Source: Immersiella caudata
Taxonomy: Eukaryota > Ascomycota > Sordariomycetes > Sordariales > Lasiosphaeriaceae
Direction of reading: 5' to 3'
Assembly: GCA_030512335.1 (NCBI GenBank)
Contig: JAULSU010000001.1
Location: forward strand, 6,944,001-7,008,000
Length of the DNA: 64,000 nucleotides
Shown here: in pieces, positions 1 to 12,007 of the stretch
Layout of the letters: every line of letters starts with the position of its first letter
How positions within the stretch are numbered: the first letter of the stretch is position 1
The notes under the pieces: generated by a model
What the model was told of the DNA's origin: nothing
What the model saw: the letters and a program-made list of their open reading frames with translations, nothing else
Database searches by the model: none
Position numbers and translations under genes: made by a program

Positions 1-2300
1 ACGTCATGCTGCAGACATGAGCCTGACTATGAGCTAGAGCGGCTCCTTGCTGCTCTCATTGCGACTTATCACTCTCCCTTCCGAGACCTTTCGACAATGC
101 CTCCGACACCAGATTCCCCCGATCGTCACGTGAAAGAAGCAATAAACTGTCAGACCCCAACTCCCCTAGCAGTCACACACCACACCCCCTCGACGACACG
201 GCACGACACGACACTACGACACGATTCCGAATGCACAGACGATGTGTATATAGACCCTTATGTCACTATTAATCGATCATCATACCCCTGGAAAGACACT
301 ACACTACACTACACAACACACATTTTAAACTACCCTGCAGCTGCTGGCACTGTTTTTTTTTATGGAAATTCATTGGCGCGGTGATAGAGCGATAATCATG
401 TATTGTTCCATACTCCTAGATTTGGGGATGGAGCAAACCACACCATCATGTAGAAGGCGGAAAGGATCACAAAAGGAAGGGAGGGGAAGGGGGCTGAGCC
501 GGGCGTAATCTTGTTCAAGTGAACGGGTTATGGAGTTCGGGCGGGAGTACCTTGGGTGGGTGCCAGGGCGCGCATGGAGTTCCTACACAGCAAGACGGGG
601 TTAACGTGTACGGAGTCGTTTGTCTGGGATTATCGAAGACCACATGGCCTCTTGAATCACAACAACCGCCACGCTCGAGCAGTGGGCGAGATCTTCAAAT
701 CCGGCAGGGCCCGATCGAGTGATCGGAACCGTCTCTGCCAAGACGTAGATCTGGAAATCAATCCACATTCCCCGAAGCGGTGACTTGCAGCTTGACGTGG
801 TTGAATGGGTCCCTGCCTCCCGTGTTCTGTTTGGCCGCCTACTGATGTCGAGCATAAACGAATTGCAAGCTTGCAGGCCTCCTTTTCTCCCAGCGATGCA
901 TCGTAAGGGTGGGGGTAGAGAGAGTCGTTCGTCACAAATCCTCGAATGCTAAGCGTTAGCTGAGGACCCCTCTCTATAGATTCCCCTCACTTCATGCCTT
1001 CGCCACGGTAATCCGCGTGTGAGAATTGCGACTTGTCCATGCAGAACACTCGTTTTGGCTGGCGCATGCGTGGGATGAATGCTAAATTATGATGATACGA
1101 TCGGTGTATGCTCGCTGGCTTGCACTTAACGTGTAACGTCGTCCCCATCTGGTGGGCTGACTTGATGGCGGCTCGCTCGGCTTCGAGAAGATGAATGCAG
1201 AGCCTTGGGCAGAAACACATCCTCTAAGTGGTGAGATATTCAGGCACACATCGTCCCAGCAGCAAGACTTCGGCTGAATTTCAAAATGGCTTGTTCATGT
1301 TTGAGGAGGGGGAGGGGGGTAGCCGAATCACGAAAGGCGTTGTCAACGTTGTGGGAATCACACAATCTTTGACATGGACAGGCTGCTGCTGCTGCATGTG
1401 GTAGGTAAACGCGGCTGGGGATGCGTCCAGCCCGACCACCGGCATCTTCCGCGGACGTCTTCCCGTCTCACCTGATCTTGGTAGGGGACGCTTGGAAATT
1501 TCGGTTCGTGGAAAATGAGCTCAGCGTCCAGGGCACATGCAGCTTATGTACTTTTCTTCCGTCTCGCGCAGATGGCGAGGAGATGTGATCAAGTTTTGGG
1601 TTTCTGTTGGTGATGGATTGTGATGGAGGGGGGAGGGATCCGTATGTGACTGTGACTGTGACTGTGACTGTGACACAGGTGTGTGGCGCCCGAGTGAGCG
1701 GACCAGGTTGGGGGTGGAGTTCCGTGATTTGAATGGGCGGGGGGTTGGAATGGGCTGGTAGGGCAAAAGCGCGGAGGGGGAGGGGAGATGCCGGAGAGGT
1801 GCAGGCGTTGCTTTTTTTTTGTGTCCTTCCTTCGGCAGAGAGGATTGCGGATGCTGTGCTGGGGAGGAGTGATTGAGAGACGTGTACGGCTTTTGTGTAT
1901 TAATAGGTACCTTAATAGACGGCGGAAGGATGGTGGTTATTTTGGCGGTCACTTGGTGAGCTCGTTCGGATCCGTGAGATTGAGTTGCCCGCCGGCGTTG
2001 TGTAGGGCGATTGCGGGTCCCGCTTCTTAGCTCCGCCTGTCTTTTAAAGCTGCCGCGAGAACCCCAGCGTCCTAGCGACAAGAGGGCTGAGCCGGCAAAT
2101 CGCTTCTTCCCTGTTTGCCTGCCGGCGACAAAATCCCAGGCTGCCCCACCCCGTGAAGCCGCTACGGCAACTCTTCGTCTCTTTGGTGCTTGACTGATTG
2201 CGCGCCACCTTGCTGCCGCTTGTTGGTTTGGGGCTTCTCGAGGGTCTTGGGGATTTGAGAGATTGTGCGCGTGTGCTGTCGCCGTCTTCGCGTGCGCGAA
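1..2300. other. Gene-free left edge and 5' region of the Zn2Cys6 regulator
   Basis: I see no supportable gene here. Open frames are short or, like a 287-codon minus-strand frame at 1521-2384, low-complexity and driven by a hexanucleotide repeat. A CACGTG E-box-like palindrome lies near 126. The last several hundred bases are presumably promoter and 5' leader of the regulator that starts at 2301. Confidence 0.5.
1645..1674. repeat. (TGTGAC)5 hexanucleotide microsatellite
   Basis: Five perfect copies of TGTGAC lie in tandem upstream of the Zn2Cys6 regulator. Read on the minus strand they give a Ser-Gln run in a spurious open frame. Confidence 0.9.
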
Positions 2301-5254
2301 ATGGACGCGGAGATGGCTTCGTTGCCAGCGGCGGCGCCTGATGCGCAGATGGTTCAGCAGCAACATTCGCAGCATCCACAGCAACTCTCACCTCCGCTGC
2401 CAGCTCAGAATGGCCAGCCCGCGGCTATCAAGAGGCGATCGCCCATTGCCTGCCGCCGGTACTTCTCTCCCTTTCTCACTCTCCACTCCCCATCCCCGCT
2501 GGCGGTAATTGAACCACCAGGCTGAAAAATGTAACATTCTGACATGACGATGATGGCGTTAGGTGCCGGCGGATGCGAAGCAAATGTGTGCATGAGAAGG
2601 GCAAGTCGCCGTGTCAAGCGTGCGCGGAGGCTGGTATTGGTGCCAATGAGTGGTATGTTGATCGATCATCATGACGTCCATTCTGATCGTCTTCGCGATG
2701 TTGCTGTGTTTCTCTGGAAGGCTTCAAGGCCTCTGGGCGCTCCTGTCGCGTGATCGCCCGTGCTAACTCGGCGCGCCAAGCATCTTTCCGGTCCGCGGCC
2801 AGCCCGATCATGACCGCGACTATCGCCATCCTCGGATGAGATCGGAGAAGAGCAACAAGCGTGATCCGGCCAGTGCCCGTCGAGACATTCTAGATGCCCC
2901 TGTGGCCCGCTCACCGACGGCGCCGCTGCCAGGCCCGCAGCGGCCGCCAAAGGGCACTGATGAGTGGGATTTGTTGCCACCGCTGCACGAGGTGATCGAT
3001 TCAGTCAACCGCTTCACGCGTCACTACTTCCAGCTGGGATTCATCCACAAGCCCTCGTTCCCGGAGCGGCTGAGGACGAACCACCGGTCCGTGAGCGTCT
3101 TCCTGCTGCTCAGTCTCCTCAGCGTCTCGGCGAGGTTGACGCCCTCACTGGTCGAGCGGTATGGGGGAACTGTGGGAGCTGCCGAAGTCTTTATGGAGCG
3201 CGCTTCGCACTTAGCTCTGAGTGAGCTATACAAAGTGCCGACTCTGGAGAGATGCCAGGCTTTCTATCTTCTCAGCATCTCGCAGCAGGGAAGCGGGCTG
3301 AAATACCAGAGCTCTATCAACTTTGGCATCGCAGTCAAGATTGCAACTATTTTGCGGCTGCACCGGGAAGAGACTTACAAGTTGTCAAACCCAATCCCGG
3401 AAGCTATCATTGAATTGGAGTCAGCAAGGCGTACGCTGGTGAGTTACTTTTACTTGCCCACTCTAGAGCTTGAAAGGGGGGCAAAAGGAAACAATAGGCA
3501 CCTAATTGACTCTGGCCAGTGGATGTTGCATAGCCAAGACAACCTGCACTCGGGGCCAAACGCCCCAATATCTTTATCAGCAGGCGACATCACCACACTG
3601 CTGCCCAGCAATGAGGCAGACTTTGCCTATACTCGGATACCCCTGACTAGAGCGGCCCTGGAGGATACACCGCCTGCCAAGATCAACCCGGATCTCGTCC
3701 GTCTCAAAGACAAGTCATTGTTTGCAACTCTGATCCAGTCGCATTACTACTGGGGAGCCATCTCTCGAAGAGCTGTTCACAATGAAAAGTGTGCCAACCC
3801 ATGGGACGAGACCAGCGAGTACGCTACAGTCAAGAAGCGGCTCATGGAATGGGAAAATGACCTCCCAGGTGATCACCGCTGGAGTAAAGTCCTCTTGAAG
3901 GGCCATAAGCAAGATGGACAGGATTTGGTGAGCCGCCGTGGTGACTTTAGACTTCAGAATGAGATATGACTGACCGTCTGCTAGGCTTACCTGGGCGTCA
4001 CCATGGTCACGCGGCTTTGCAATATCGTCATCAGAAAGGCCTACTTGTACGAGTATGTTGTGACGTCCTGAACGGTCTCTACTGCAAAGTCGATTGCTGA
4101 CCTCTACGCAGGATGGTAAACTACGACAGGTCGGATCCTATCTATGTCAAGTGCTTCAAGCCAATGGCTAGGGAGCTTTTCGACAATGTCGAGAATTTGT
4201 ATGAGCAGATTGAGACGCAGTACAATGACCGGACCGGCGAAGAGGGGATGGGAGGTCAGATGGCGGTTTGTAGTCTCAACCCCTGAAACTGATGAACATG
4301 CTGGCTAACACCACACAGGCGTTCATCATCTACAGTTGTGGCTTTCTCGCAGCCTACCTGTGCAAATACAAGAGTAAGTCCAGCGGCTGCTCCGGGGTCC
4401 GACACTGTTCTGACCAAGCCTCCAGTCGATGCCTCACGCTCGGTTATAAGCAGAGCCAGGGCCATAGTCGGTCACATTCTTACCATCCTTGGCGAAAGCA
4501 AAGACATCTGGCCATTGGCTTCCCGATGGCATACCCATCTCGAAGAGTTCTACAAGTCACGAAATGGCATGTCGAAAGAAGCAGAGGGCAGCATGGCTGA
4601 CAGTGTGAGTTGCCCAACGTCTTGTCGAGAAGCCTGCGGGACTGATAACTGGTACAGAAAGATCCGATCCCCCATATTCTTCACCATCCCCCACACACGC
4701 AGGCTCCGGTCAAGCCTCCATCGCCAGAGGGAGAAAGCAATGCGAATTCACAGAGTCCCAACGGAAACATGCATGGCACCTCGCAACAGCCAACCACACC
4801 TGCTCTATATATTGATCCCAACCTGAGGCTGCCCCCTCCACCACCGGCTCAATCGCAGTCTGTTCAGTCGCCTGTTCAGCAACAACAACCCATGCCTCCT
4901 CATATGCAGACCGCTCAGGCTGCCCAAGCGCAGGCTCAAGCACAGCAAGCTATGAACGCCAGGCGGCCCCCGGATAACCTCAGCTTGCTCATTGAGGCTT
5001 TCGACACGCAAACTGCTGGTGGCGCGCTTGGCACGCCAACAGGCCAGCAACCGGGCCAGCAGCCATATGATCCGCAGGTGCCGCCACAGAATTACTACCA
5101 TCCGTCCAGTCTTGGTCCAGACGGGTACGAGACCCAACTCGCATACTATCTCGAGGATTCGGTGCCATCAACGGTGCCTGTCCCTGCGGGTATGCCAAAC
5201 TGGGCGATAGCCAACGGCTTGTCCATTCCGGCCCCGGGAATGTACTATCAATGA
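2301..5254 (+). CDS. Zn(II)2Cys6 fungal transcription factor
   Basis: Nuclear DNA-binding regulator, predicted 788 aa. Exons: 2301-2458, 2563-2652, 2781-3438, 3520-3927, 3985-4052, 4112-4265, 4319-4373, 4426-4604 and 4658-5254. The binuclear zinc cluster is complete only after splicing: Cys51, 54, 61, 70, 73 and 83, spacing C-x2-C-x6-C-x8-C-x2-C-x9-C. Intron 1 falls between Cys51 and Cys54, and intron 2 splits the codon of Cys83. The centre is a fungal_trans (middle homology) domain with ARRTLWMLHSQDNLHSG. The C-terminus is Gln/Pro-rich, as in activation regions. Intron 3 (81 nt) is in frame and stop-free, but removing it restores the conserved motif. I remember similar proteins across Sordariomycetes but no named one, so target genes are unknown. 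An upstream in-frame ATG at 2265 is an alternative start. Confidence 0.85.
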
Positions 5255-6255
5255 TCCACCCTCTTTTCAGCACGTGTTTCCCATGGCGATAAGCATGGTG
5301 CCAAGGTGACCATGTCGGGCGCCGAACATCATTTGCAATTTACAATCAATTCTAGGCGGGCGTCAGGGGCGGACGGGATGATTGGTAGGCGGGGCTCCAA
5401 GGTCCGGCTTTACATAGGCGTGCGCGGACGCGTCAGAACACCAGTGAAGGTTTCCAAGAAGCGATGGATGCGGATGTCCCAGGAAGATGGTTCTAATTGC
5501 ATGTAGAAGAAAAGGAGTCAGCTCCATCTTATCATGATATGTTCGAACGGTGTCCCTAGACCATGCACTTCCATGCTTGCCAATTCATTCACGAAAAGGA
5601 AGTAGGAGAGAGTACAACGGCTTCAAGTTCAAAAATGAAGGAACCCGGAAAGTTCCTAGAAGTAAATGGTTGCGGTTCATGTGGGTCGAACACAAGATAT
5701 CAATTAGATTGATTGAATGAAGTAACTGTCTCATGTCTGACGCTCTCCCAACTGATATAAACCCGCTTTACCGATCGTTCTTGTTGTAGATAGAAAAGGG
5801 GCTTCAAGAATGGACAAACAGCGATTGCGTACCCTAACCTTCAATTGACTTGGAGTTGGTACCCATGACAGGTATGTCATCAGAATTGTGATTCAATACC
5901 CTCCCACTGTGATTGAGCTTGAGCCAGAGTCTTCGAGTCCTCACTTCATCACTGCAACAACCGCCAAGTAGGCACCCCGCTTACAAACAAGTGGGTCGCA
6001 ATCCACTACCACTATATCGAGGGCTTACCCGTTATCCGAAAGCTCGGCGCCGAGCTTTCGCCGCCCGCGTCTTCCGTCATAGGCCGCATCTAGGAGATTC
6101 GCTTTTTCGCAAACATCGGAATTGTCTCGACACGCCGCAATTTGCGATCCACCACACCCCAGCCACTTGTCTGTCGGACCTTGACGATCGAAATTGCTCT
6201 AATCAACCACATCGACCGAGATACGGATTGGGAGAAAGCTTGAGGAGGGGCAGAC
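5255..6255. other. Intergenic region: regulator 3' end and ISD11 promoter
   Basis: About 1 kb without a supportable gene. A CACGTG hexamer lies just after the regulator's stop codon, near 5270. The rest is presumably 3' UTR and the ISD11 promoter and leader. Confidence 0.5.
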
Positions 6256-6824
6256 ATGTCGGTCGCAGCCGTCGCCGGAAAGGGCGAGTCGGCGCAGAAG
6301 GTGTTATCGCTGGTATGTTGCTCTCAATAGCCTCGAATACGCACATCATGATGGCTGACGGGCGCCCCACAGTACCGACAGCTCCTCCGCCAGGGAAACC
6401 AGTTCGCCGCTTACAACTTCAGAGAGTACGCGAAGCGCCGCACGAGGGACGCATTCAGGGAGAACAAGAATGTTGAGGACCCGCGGCGGGTACAGGAGCT
6501 GGTGCAGAAGGGGCTGAAGGATCTACAGATGTTGAAGGTGAGGAAGGGCCTTCGGGTGGTGATTGAGGATGTGGCTGACGTTTGGGCCTTCTGATGCAGC
6601 GGCAAACGGTGATTAGCCAGTTCTACCAGCAGGATAGGCTTGTGGTAGAAGGGGGGTTGTCGGTAGGTTGACAAGCTGGTTGTTGGTATGAGTTGTGCTG
6701 ACGTGCGGATAGGGCAAGGATAAGGGTGGGAAAGGAGACACCTTGAGGCAGAAGGACACTGGGTAAGTTGACCGGCGTTGATTGACGTTGAGGCATGCGC
6801 TGACTTCGTCGCAGTTGGGATTGA
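6256..6824 (+). CDS. ISD11: ISD11/LYRM4, LYR protein of the mitochondrial cysteine desulfurase complex
   Basis: Small mitochondrial-matrix protein (114 aa) that with acyl carrier protein stabilises the cysteine desulfurase NFS1 for Fe-S cluster assembly. Exons: 6256-6312, 6373-6537, 6600-6662, 6713-6762 and 6815-6824. Intron 1 falls inside the signature LYR tripeptide (L, then YRQLLRQG). The following FREYAKRRTRDAFRENKNV is the classic ISD11 helix. The last exon is only 10 nt and gives the ending TGWD, which I recall from filamentous fungal homologues. All introns keep phase, with GTATGT/GTGAGG/GTAGGT/GTAAGT donors. Length agrees with the family. Assignment is firm; only the tiny last exon rests on splice signals alone. 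Confidence 0.93.
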
Positions 6825-7568
6825 GTTCGAAGCGCTCAGCAAGAGGCGATGTCCAACAGAAGAATCAGAGATACCTGAGATTTGCTCTCACCACTTCCCC
6901 GTGTATTTGTAGGATAGGTGTGAGAGATTTGGGCGCATAGATCATATACCAGGGACACATAGAGGTTCGGGACGAGGTGTGAATAAGGAGGAACTATTTG
7001 TGCTCACCACTCACTCAACAGTCTGGGCTGGCCGACCAGTGGCGCAATCAGGTACCCCAGAGAGGTCTTGCAAACATATACTGTACCGTAGCTCTAGGCC
7101 TTTTCAAAACCATGCGAGCATTTACCACAGGGTTCAAAGCTATTCATCGGAATAGCTTTCGTATTATGTTTATAATATGCATTTAAAGGGTATCTCTATA
7201 TGCAGTCTTGTAAGACCGCCTGCAGGCTGCAAGCTGAACAAACATCCTGTCGCGCGACGAGCTCCAATTGCGCGACACATCCAGCCGCCTGTCCACCTGT
7301 ACAATTTTTGGTTGCCAGTCCTGTGCTGCCATGATACAAGACATTATCGACATATAGGTAACAGCAGAGTTACTTTCAAGAATTGAGACTTTTTGCATCG
7401 TCAAAAAACGCCACATCGCAACGATTGGCCACCTCCAACGGAAAGCTCGCGAGCCTCACCACCCTGCGATTCGCGGCTTGGGGCAGGATCGTGAGCATCT
7501 CTCTTCGCTTCTAGCCCTCCGGACGGACCAACTTCGGCACAGAGAGTTGGGCCCGGCCTTTGGTCACG
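6825..7568. other. Intergenic region
   Basis: No gene seen in about 740 bp. The stretch holds the ISD11 3' region and the promoter of the next plus-strand gene. Confidence 0.5.
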
Positions 7569-9644
7569 ATGTCAAGGCAGGGGCAGTTCCGGACGGCGAC
7601 GCAAACCCGTCGCGGCGCTCGCGGCGGCTACCCCGAGCACGATGACTTTGAGGGTTCGTGCTCCGCTTCTTTGCGCAAACTCGTCGCGCTGTCACAATTG
7701 CACGCATTCTAACATCGCTTTGCGCTAGGCCTCCCCGTGCGACAATGGCGCCAAGAGTGGGTGAATGTCGCGCCGGTCGCGCCCCCCGACACAACTCAGC
7801 AGAACGACCGATGGGCCCCCGAGCTCCCATTCGGCATGCCCAAGGAGTACACATTGCTCCAGCCTCACAGCCAGGAACTCCTTCGCGCTGCACGATCCGG
7901 TCGTCTGTACAAGCGCCCCGCTCCGGCCGAAGAGGACGATGCCGATGCCGATACGGCCGATGTCAAGGGCGAGAAGAAGGAGTTGGATCCTGCTGCGGGC
8001 GGGTACATGGTCAAGGTGTGGAAGCAGTCGTCGCGGAATCAGGAGGACATTTCGCATCTTGCGAAGCGCCATAAGAACACGGTTGTGCTGGCTTCCAAGG
8101 CATCCGCGCCGCAGATTGTGGGGCCAACGGTGCGGAGAGTCACGGTTCGCCGGACGGATGCAGCGGGCAATCCGTACGAGCAGACGGTGACGTTGGCGGA
8201 GGGGCAGACAGTCGATGGGGATATCGTCTCAGAATCAGTTGTTCCAGCACCGGCTGCCTCGGGCTTGGATATGGCTGCGCAACAACCAGCGCCGGTCAGG
8301 AGAAGGCCTCCACCGCCAAAGAGGAAGGCAAAGGGCCCCGGCCGAGGACGGAAGAAGGGGAAGCTCCCTATTTCAGTGCCCTTGCCCCGACCGCAAGGCG
8401 CTGGCGAGGGCGAGGGCGGTGAGGCTTCTGCTGACGTTAAGCCTGAGGCGGTAGGTCCTGATGTACGCAGACCATGCGCGTCAAGAAGTTTCGAATTGCA
8501 TGCTAACTGGGATCAACAGGGTGTCAAGATTGAGGATGGTGAGCGGAGTGCGAATCAGGACACCGAGATGGCTGACGCCTCTGTCGTTCCTTCCGATGAA
8601 GAGGATGGCGATGAGGGAGATGAAGGTGACGAGGAGGGTGATGAGCCCGGTGACGATGAGAGCGGCCAAACTCCGGATGTTGGCAGCAACACCCAAGATC
8701 AAGATCAGGACCAAGAGATGGGTGATTCCGAGTCATCAGAGGTCATCCGACCTACTTCGATTGAGGAACCAGAGGATACTCCACGCGCTCCACCCTCCGA
8801 GGAAGAGGACATTACGATTCCCAGATCTCGCTTTACTCCTCCGGCAGGTTTGGGTGGCCTTGGGCCATTACACCCCCCGACACACCTTGCATCGCCTAGA
8901 ATTGAGGGCAGCCCGCTCAAAAACGTCATCATCCAGTCGCCAACAGATGCCTCGCCGATGATCTCGCCCAAGATTGACTCTACGACAAGCTCGTTCGCAG
9001 CTTCAAGCTACATGGAGACCACTATGTCGATGGATGTTAGCGGACCGATGACTGTGGTCACTGAGACATTTGTTTCTGAGACAACTATGTCGACCAGTGG
9101 CGCAGTCACGGAACAATTTACTTCCACCACCATGGATTTCACAGAGCCAGCTGTTCAGGACAGCGTCTCTGGTGAAATTGAGGGTGTCGGTCGCGTTGAG
9201 GAGCTGCCAGCAACCATTGAAGAGCCTCCAGCGGCCCCTTCTATTGCCAACAAGGAGGAATCACCAAAACCTGAATTTCCTAGGCCGACCTTGGAGATCT
9301 CAGAACCACAACCAGAGCCGCAAGCAGCGACAGCCCCAACACCGCCCAAATCAGAACCGACAGAGAGCCAGCCTACCGTCCTTGAGCCACCAAAGTCGCC
9401 GAACCTGCTCCCCACCGTCACGGCGGACGAGGCTGATGGTATTAATTTGCTCAGCAGCCTCGAGATGGAGCTTAATCGGCAAGAAGCACTCAGCAGCGCA
9501 GCAAACAGCGTAGCGGGTCAAAAAACACCCACTCCTCCACTCCCAGCAGCTGTTGATCCAGCTGTTGATCCGGCCGTTGCCGCTCCTAGCGACGTCCCCA
9601 CAGAACCTCCCAAGGCCGCGGACACCGCGGAGCCTCCTCCGTAG
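7569..9644 (+). CDS. Conserved acidic, low-complexity fungal protein of unknown function
   Basis: Predicted 643 aa from exons 7569-7653, 7729-8450 and 8520-9644. Intron 2 (69 nt) is in frame without a stop but has a GTAGGT donor, a GCTAAC branch site and CAG acceptor, so I remove it. The N-terminal half looks conserved: PVRQWRQEW, DRWAPELPFGMPK, an RAARSGRLYKRP stretch and VRRVTVRRTDAAGNPY. A basic patch follows (RRRPPPPKRKAKGPGRGRKK), which could serve nuclear import or nucleic-acid contact. The rest is acidic, Ser/Thr/Pro-rich and probably disordered. I recall similar Sordariomycete proteins under uninformative names but know no function. Confidence 0.75.
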
Positions 9645-10290
9645 TGCGAAGAGGCGAAGCAGAAAGCGGGCAAGTCTATCTGACCTGGAGAGCGGAACGG
9701 TATGGGCTTTGGAAAGGAGTCTTCAGGAGTTTGTGGATATGGATTTGCTTTTCGTTCAGGCGACGATGTTGGGTTTCATCCTGAGGGAGAGTTCTCCTGG
9801 ATGCACATGTAGGTTATTTCAAAATAGGCAGCCAAGGAAAAGGCCGAGACTAGACAGTCAGTTTGTACCTCGTGGCCGTTACAACAGGATAGCGTTGCTG
9901 AATTTTTTGCATTCGATCACTTCCAAATCTCTTTACGTGTTCGGAGATTTTGTTTTGGTCGGCCGAAGAGAGGCCTCCGGAAAAGGGACACACGCTCGAT
10001 TTAAGTTTGGTCGTGCCCGCATCTGGAACAGTCTAGAACTTCCCTATTCTTGGAACGCCAGTCAGCCGGTCTAACGTACTTAGCAACGTCAGGCTAGATC
10101 TAGCTTTGGGTACAGGCAGTCATGCCATCGCGGCTGCTAGTCTGCCGCGAAGTTCATGATGTGAGTGGTACTCTAGTTTGACAGGTATGACAACGCGGCT
10201 GGCAGAGGGTGTGTCTGGGATTCTCGGGACCGCGGTGAGATTAGGTAGGTTGGACAGTGTACTTGTGATCGTTGTTGGCTGTGGGGTTGT

Positions 10291-10293
<3 letters not shown>

Positions 10294-10345
<52 letters not shown>
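10294..10345. repeat. (GA)n microsatellite
   Basis: An uninterrupted alternating GA run of about 52 bp in the intergenic region before the MFS transporter. Confidence 0.95.
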
Positions 10346-10348
<3 letters not shown>

Positions 10349-11497
10349 AGATCTTGTGGTCGGCAGGGGGAGCCGAGGGTTTTATCGACAGTGAGAGGGT
10401 CGATGTCTCCCAGGTGCCTATCATGACCGTTGCCAGGTCAGACGTCAGCGTCGTGGTGGATTTTTTCCCCGATATGGGGGTCCTTTGGACTGTCAGACCA
10501 CTTGTTACATAACAAACTTAATTTCGTCGAAATATTGTTGGCGGACGACATTGTAAAGACCGTTGGTAGGGTCTGAAACAAGGTGGATTTGATTCAAACT
10601 GCCCCGAACGATGGAATGGAATGATCTTTTTTTTTCCCAACGTCAGTGGACTTTGAGTTTTAGCATCCAAACCTTAATCCAAGCAATCAACGCCCCCCCT
10701 TTTCGCGCGCGTACCACAAACTCCGACTGCCTGACCGCTAGCCGGTTGTGTCACCGTCGGTTCACCGCGAGGAATCACAACGTCGGGCTTTGGACTTGTC
10801 ATTTCCTTGTCCTAGGTTCTTGCCCGCACCGGAATACGGGGCACTTCTTTTCATTGATGCTGATCGTACACCGTTACACCCAAGAGTGTGCGGAGGTGGT
10901 GATTGTGTTACTTTGTTGGTCTGTGCCTGTAGGTGGTTGCCGGAAGTCCCGGGGGAGAGATGGCTCGGATGTCAACTCAGATTTGTGTGTCTTCGCCCTA
11001 GGTGAGATGGCTTCTGTGGTCCTGAGGAACAATGTCAGGCGACACGGGGGAAATAGAATAGAGGGCCGTGGGGGGACGGTGCCTGGCAGGAAGCGTTAGA
11101 TTGGTGAGCAGCGTACACGGACCAAAGAGCGGAGAAGGGGTGCGGTTGATCGTTTCGCGCCTGAACGGCGGAGGAAACGGCGTCCGGCTGCCCCTCAAGC
11201 GCCCGTTGACAGCGTGGCCTTGGTTGTGCGCGATCGGCCAAGTGCCGATGTAGGTGGTGTGGTGCGGTGAAGGCGGTCGGTCGATGGACAATGGACCTCC
11301 ATCTTTTGCGCTGGCGCCGTCCCGGACTGTCTCACCAGACGAGCACACACGCGAATTGCACCTTTTGTGTGACGAAGAGTGGATGCGAAGCTGGTTGGCT
11401 GTCTACTTACCGTCGTCTGGGCATCCCTACTCCCACATGGGCCGTTGAGACTGGCGGTAGCGCTTGGCTCTGGCTGCTGGCTTGGCTCATCCCATGG

Positions 11498-11499
<2 letters not shown>

Positions 11500-11542
<43 letters not shown>
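11500..11542. repeat. (GT)n microsatellite
   Basis: An uninterrupted GT run of about 43 bp, roughly 470 bp upstream of the MFS transporter start. It can form alternating purine-pyrimidine (Z-prone) DNA. Confidence 0.95.
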
Positions 11543-11544
<2 letters not shown>

Positions 11545-12007
11545 CGGTTTGACTTGGGGACGGAGGATCTAGACTGGTTTGTTTGGCTTCAAATCCAGAC
11601 GCCTTCCTCCGCGTCGACTACTCCACTGTCTGTAGTCGGGTCTTTGCCATCCGGAGGGAAGAGCTTGTGGTTTGATGCAGACCGGCCGAGGCTCTGGCTC
11701 CTACCTCCTCTGACACTGATGCTCTTAGTAGGTAGCTATCTCTGCCACCTCTTCTCTCACCGTACGAATTCCGAAGTGCTAAAAGGGAGCACACAACTCT
11801 CCCCCTTCGGTCTTCTCCTCGCCTTTCTGCCAGTCTCAGACACTCTACCTACCACGAAATTTCCAACACAGCATATCGGAGATTTCCCAGACCAGGTATT
11901 TCCTATCCATAGTATCCTCCCCCACACGGTATTCCGGAGACAATATTTAATTTAGCGGTTGGTTACAAGATTCCGTCAACGTCGCAAAGCAACGCCAAAA
12001 AAAAATT

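Larger units (their letters stand above)
9645..12007. other. Gene-poor region with two dinucleotide microsatellites
   Basis: About 2.4 kb with no open frame that resembles a protein. It contains a GA tract (10294-10345) and a GT tract (11500-11542). The last few hundred bases are pyrimidine-rich and carry AT-rich ACAATATTTAATTTA about 60 bp before the transporter start, so they probably form its promoter and leader. Confidence 0.5.

Noticed and set aside
1521..2384. 287-codon open frame, minus strand
   Set aside because: Composition is driven by a TGTGAC repeat and simple sequence, with no recognisable domain; it overlaps the leader of the Zn2Cys6 gene.
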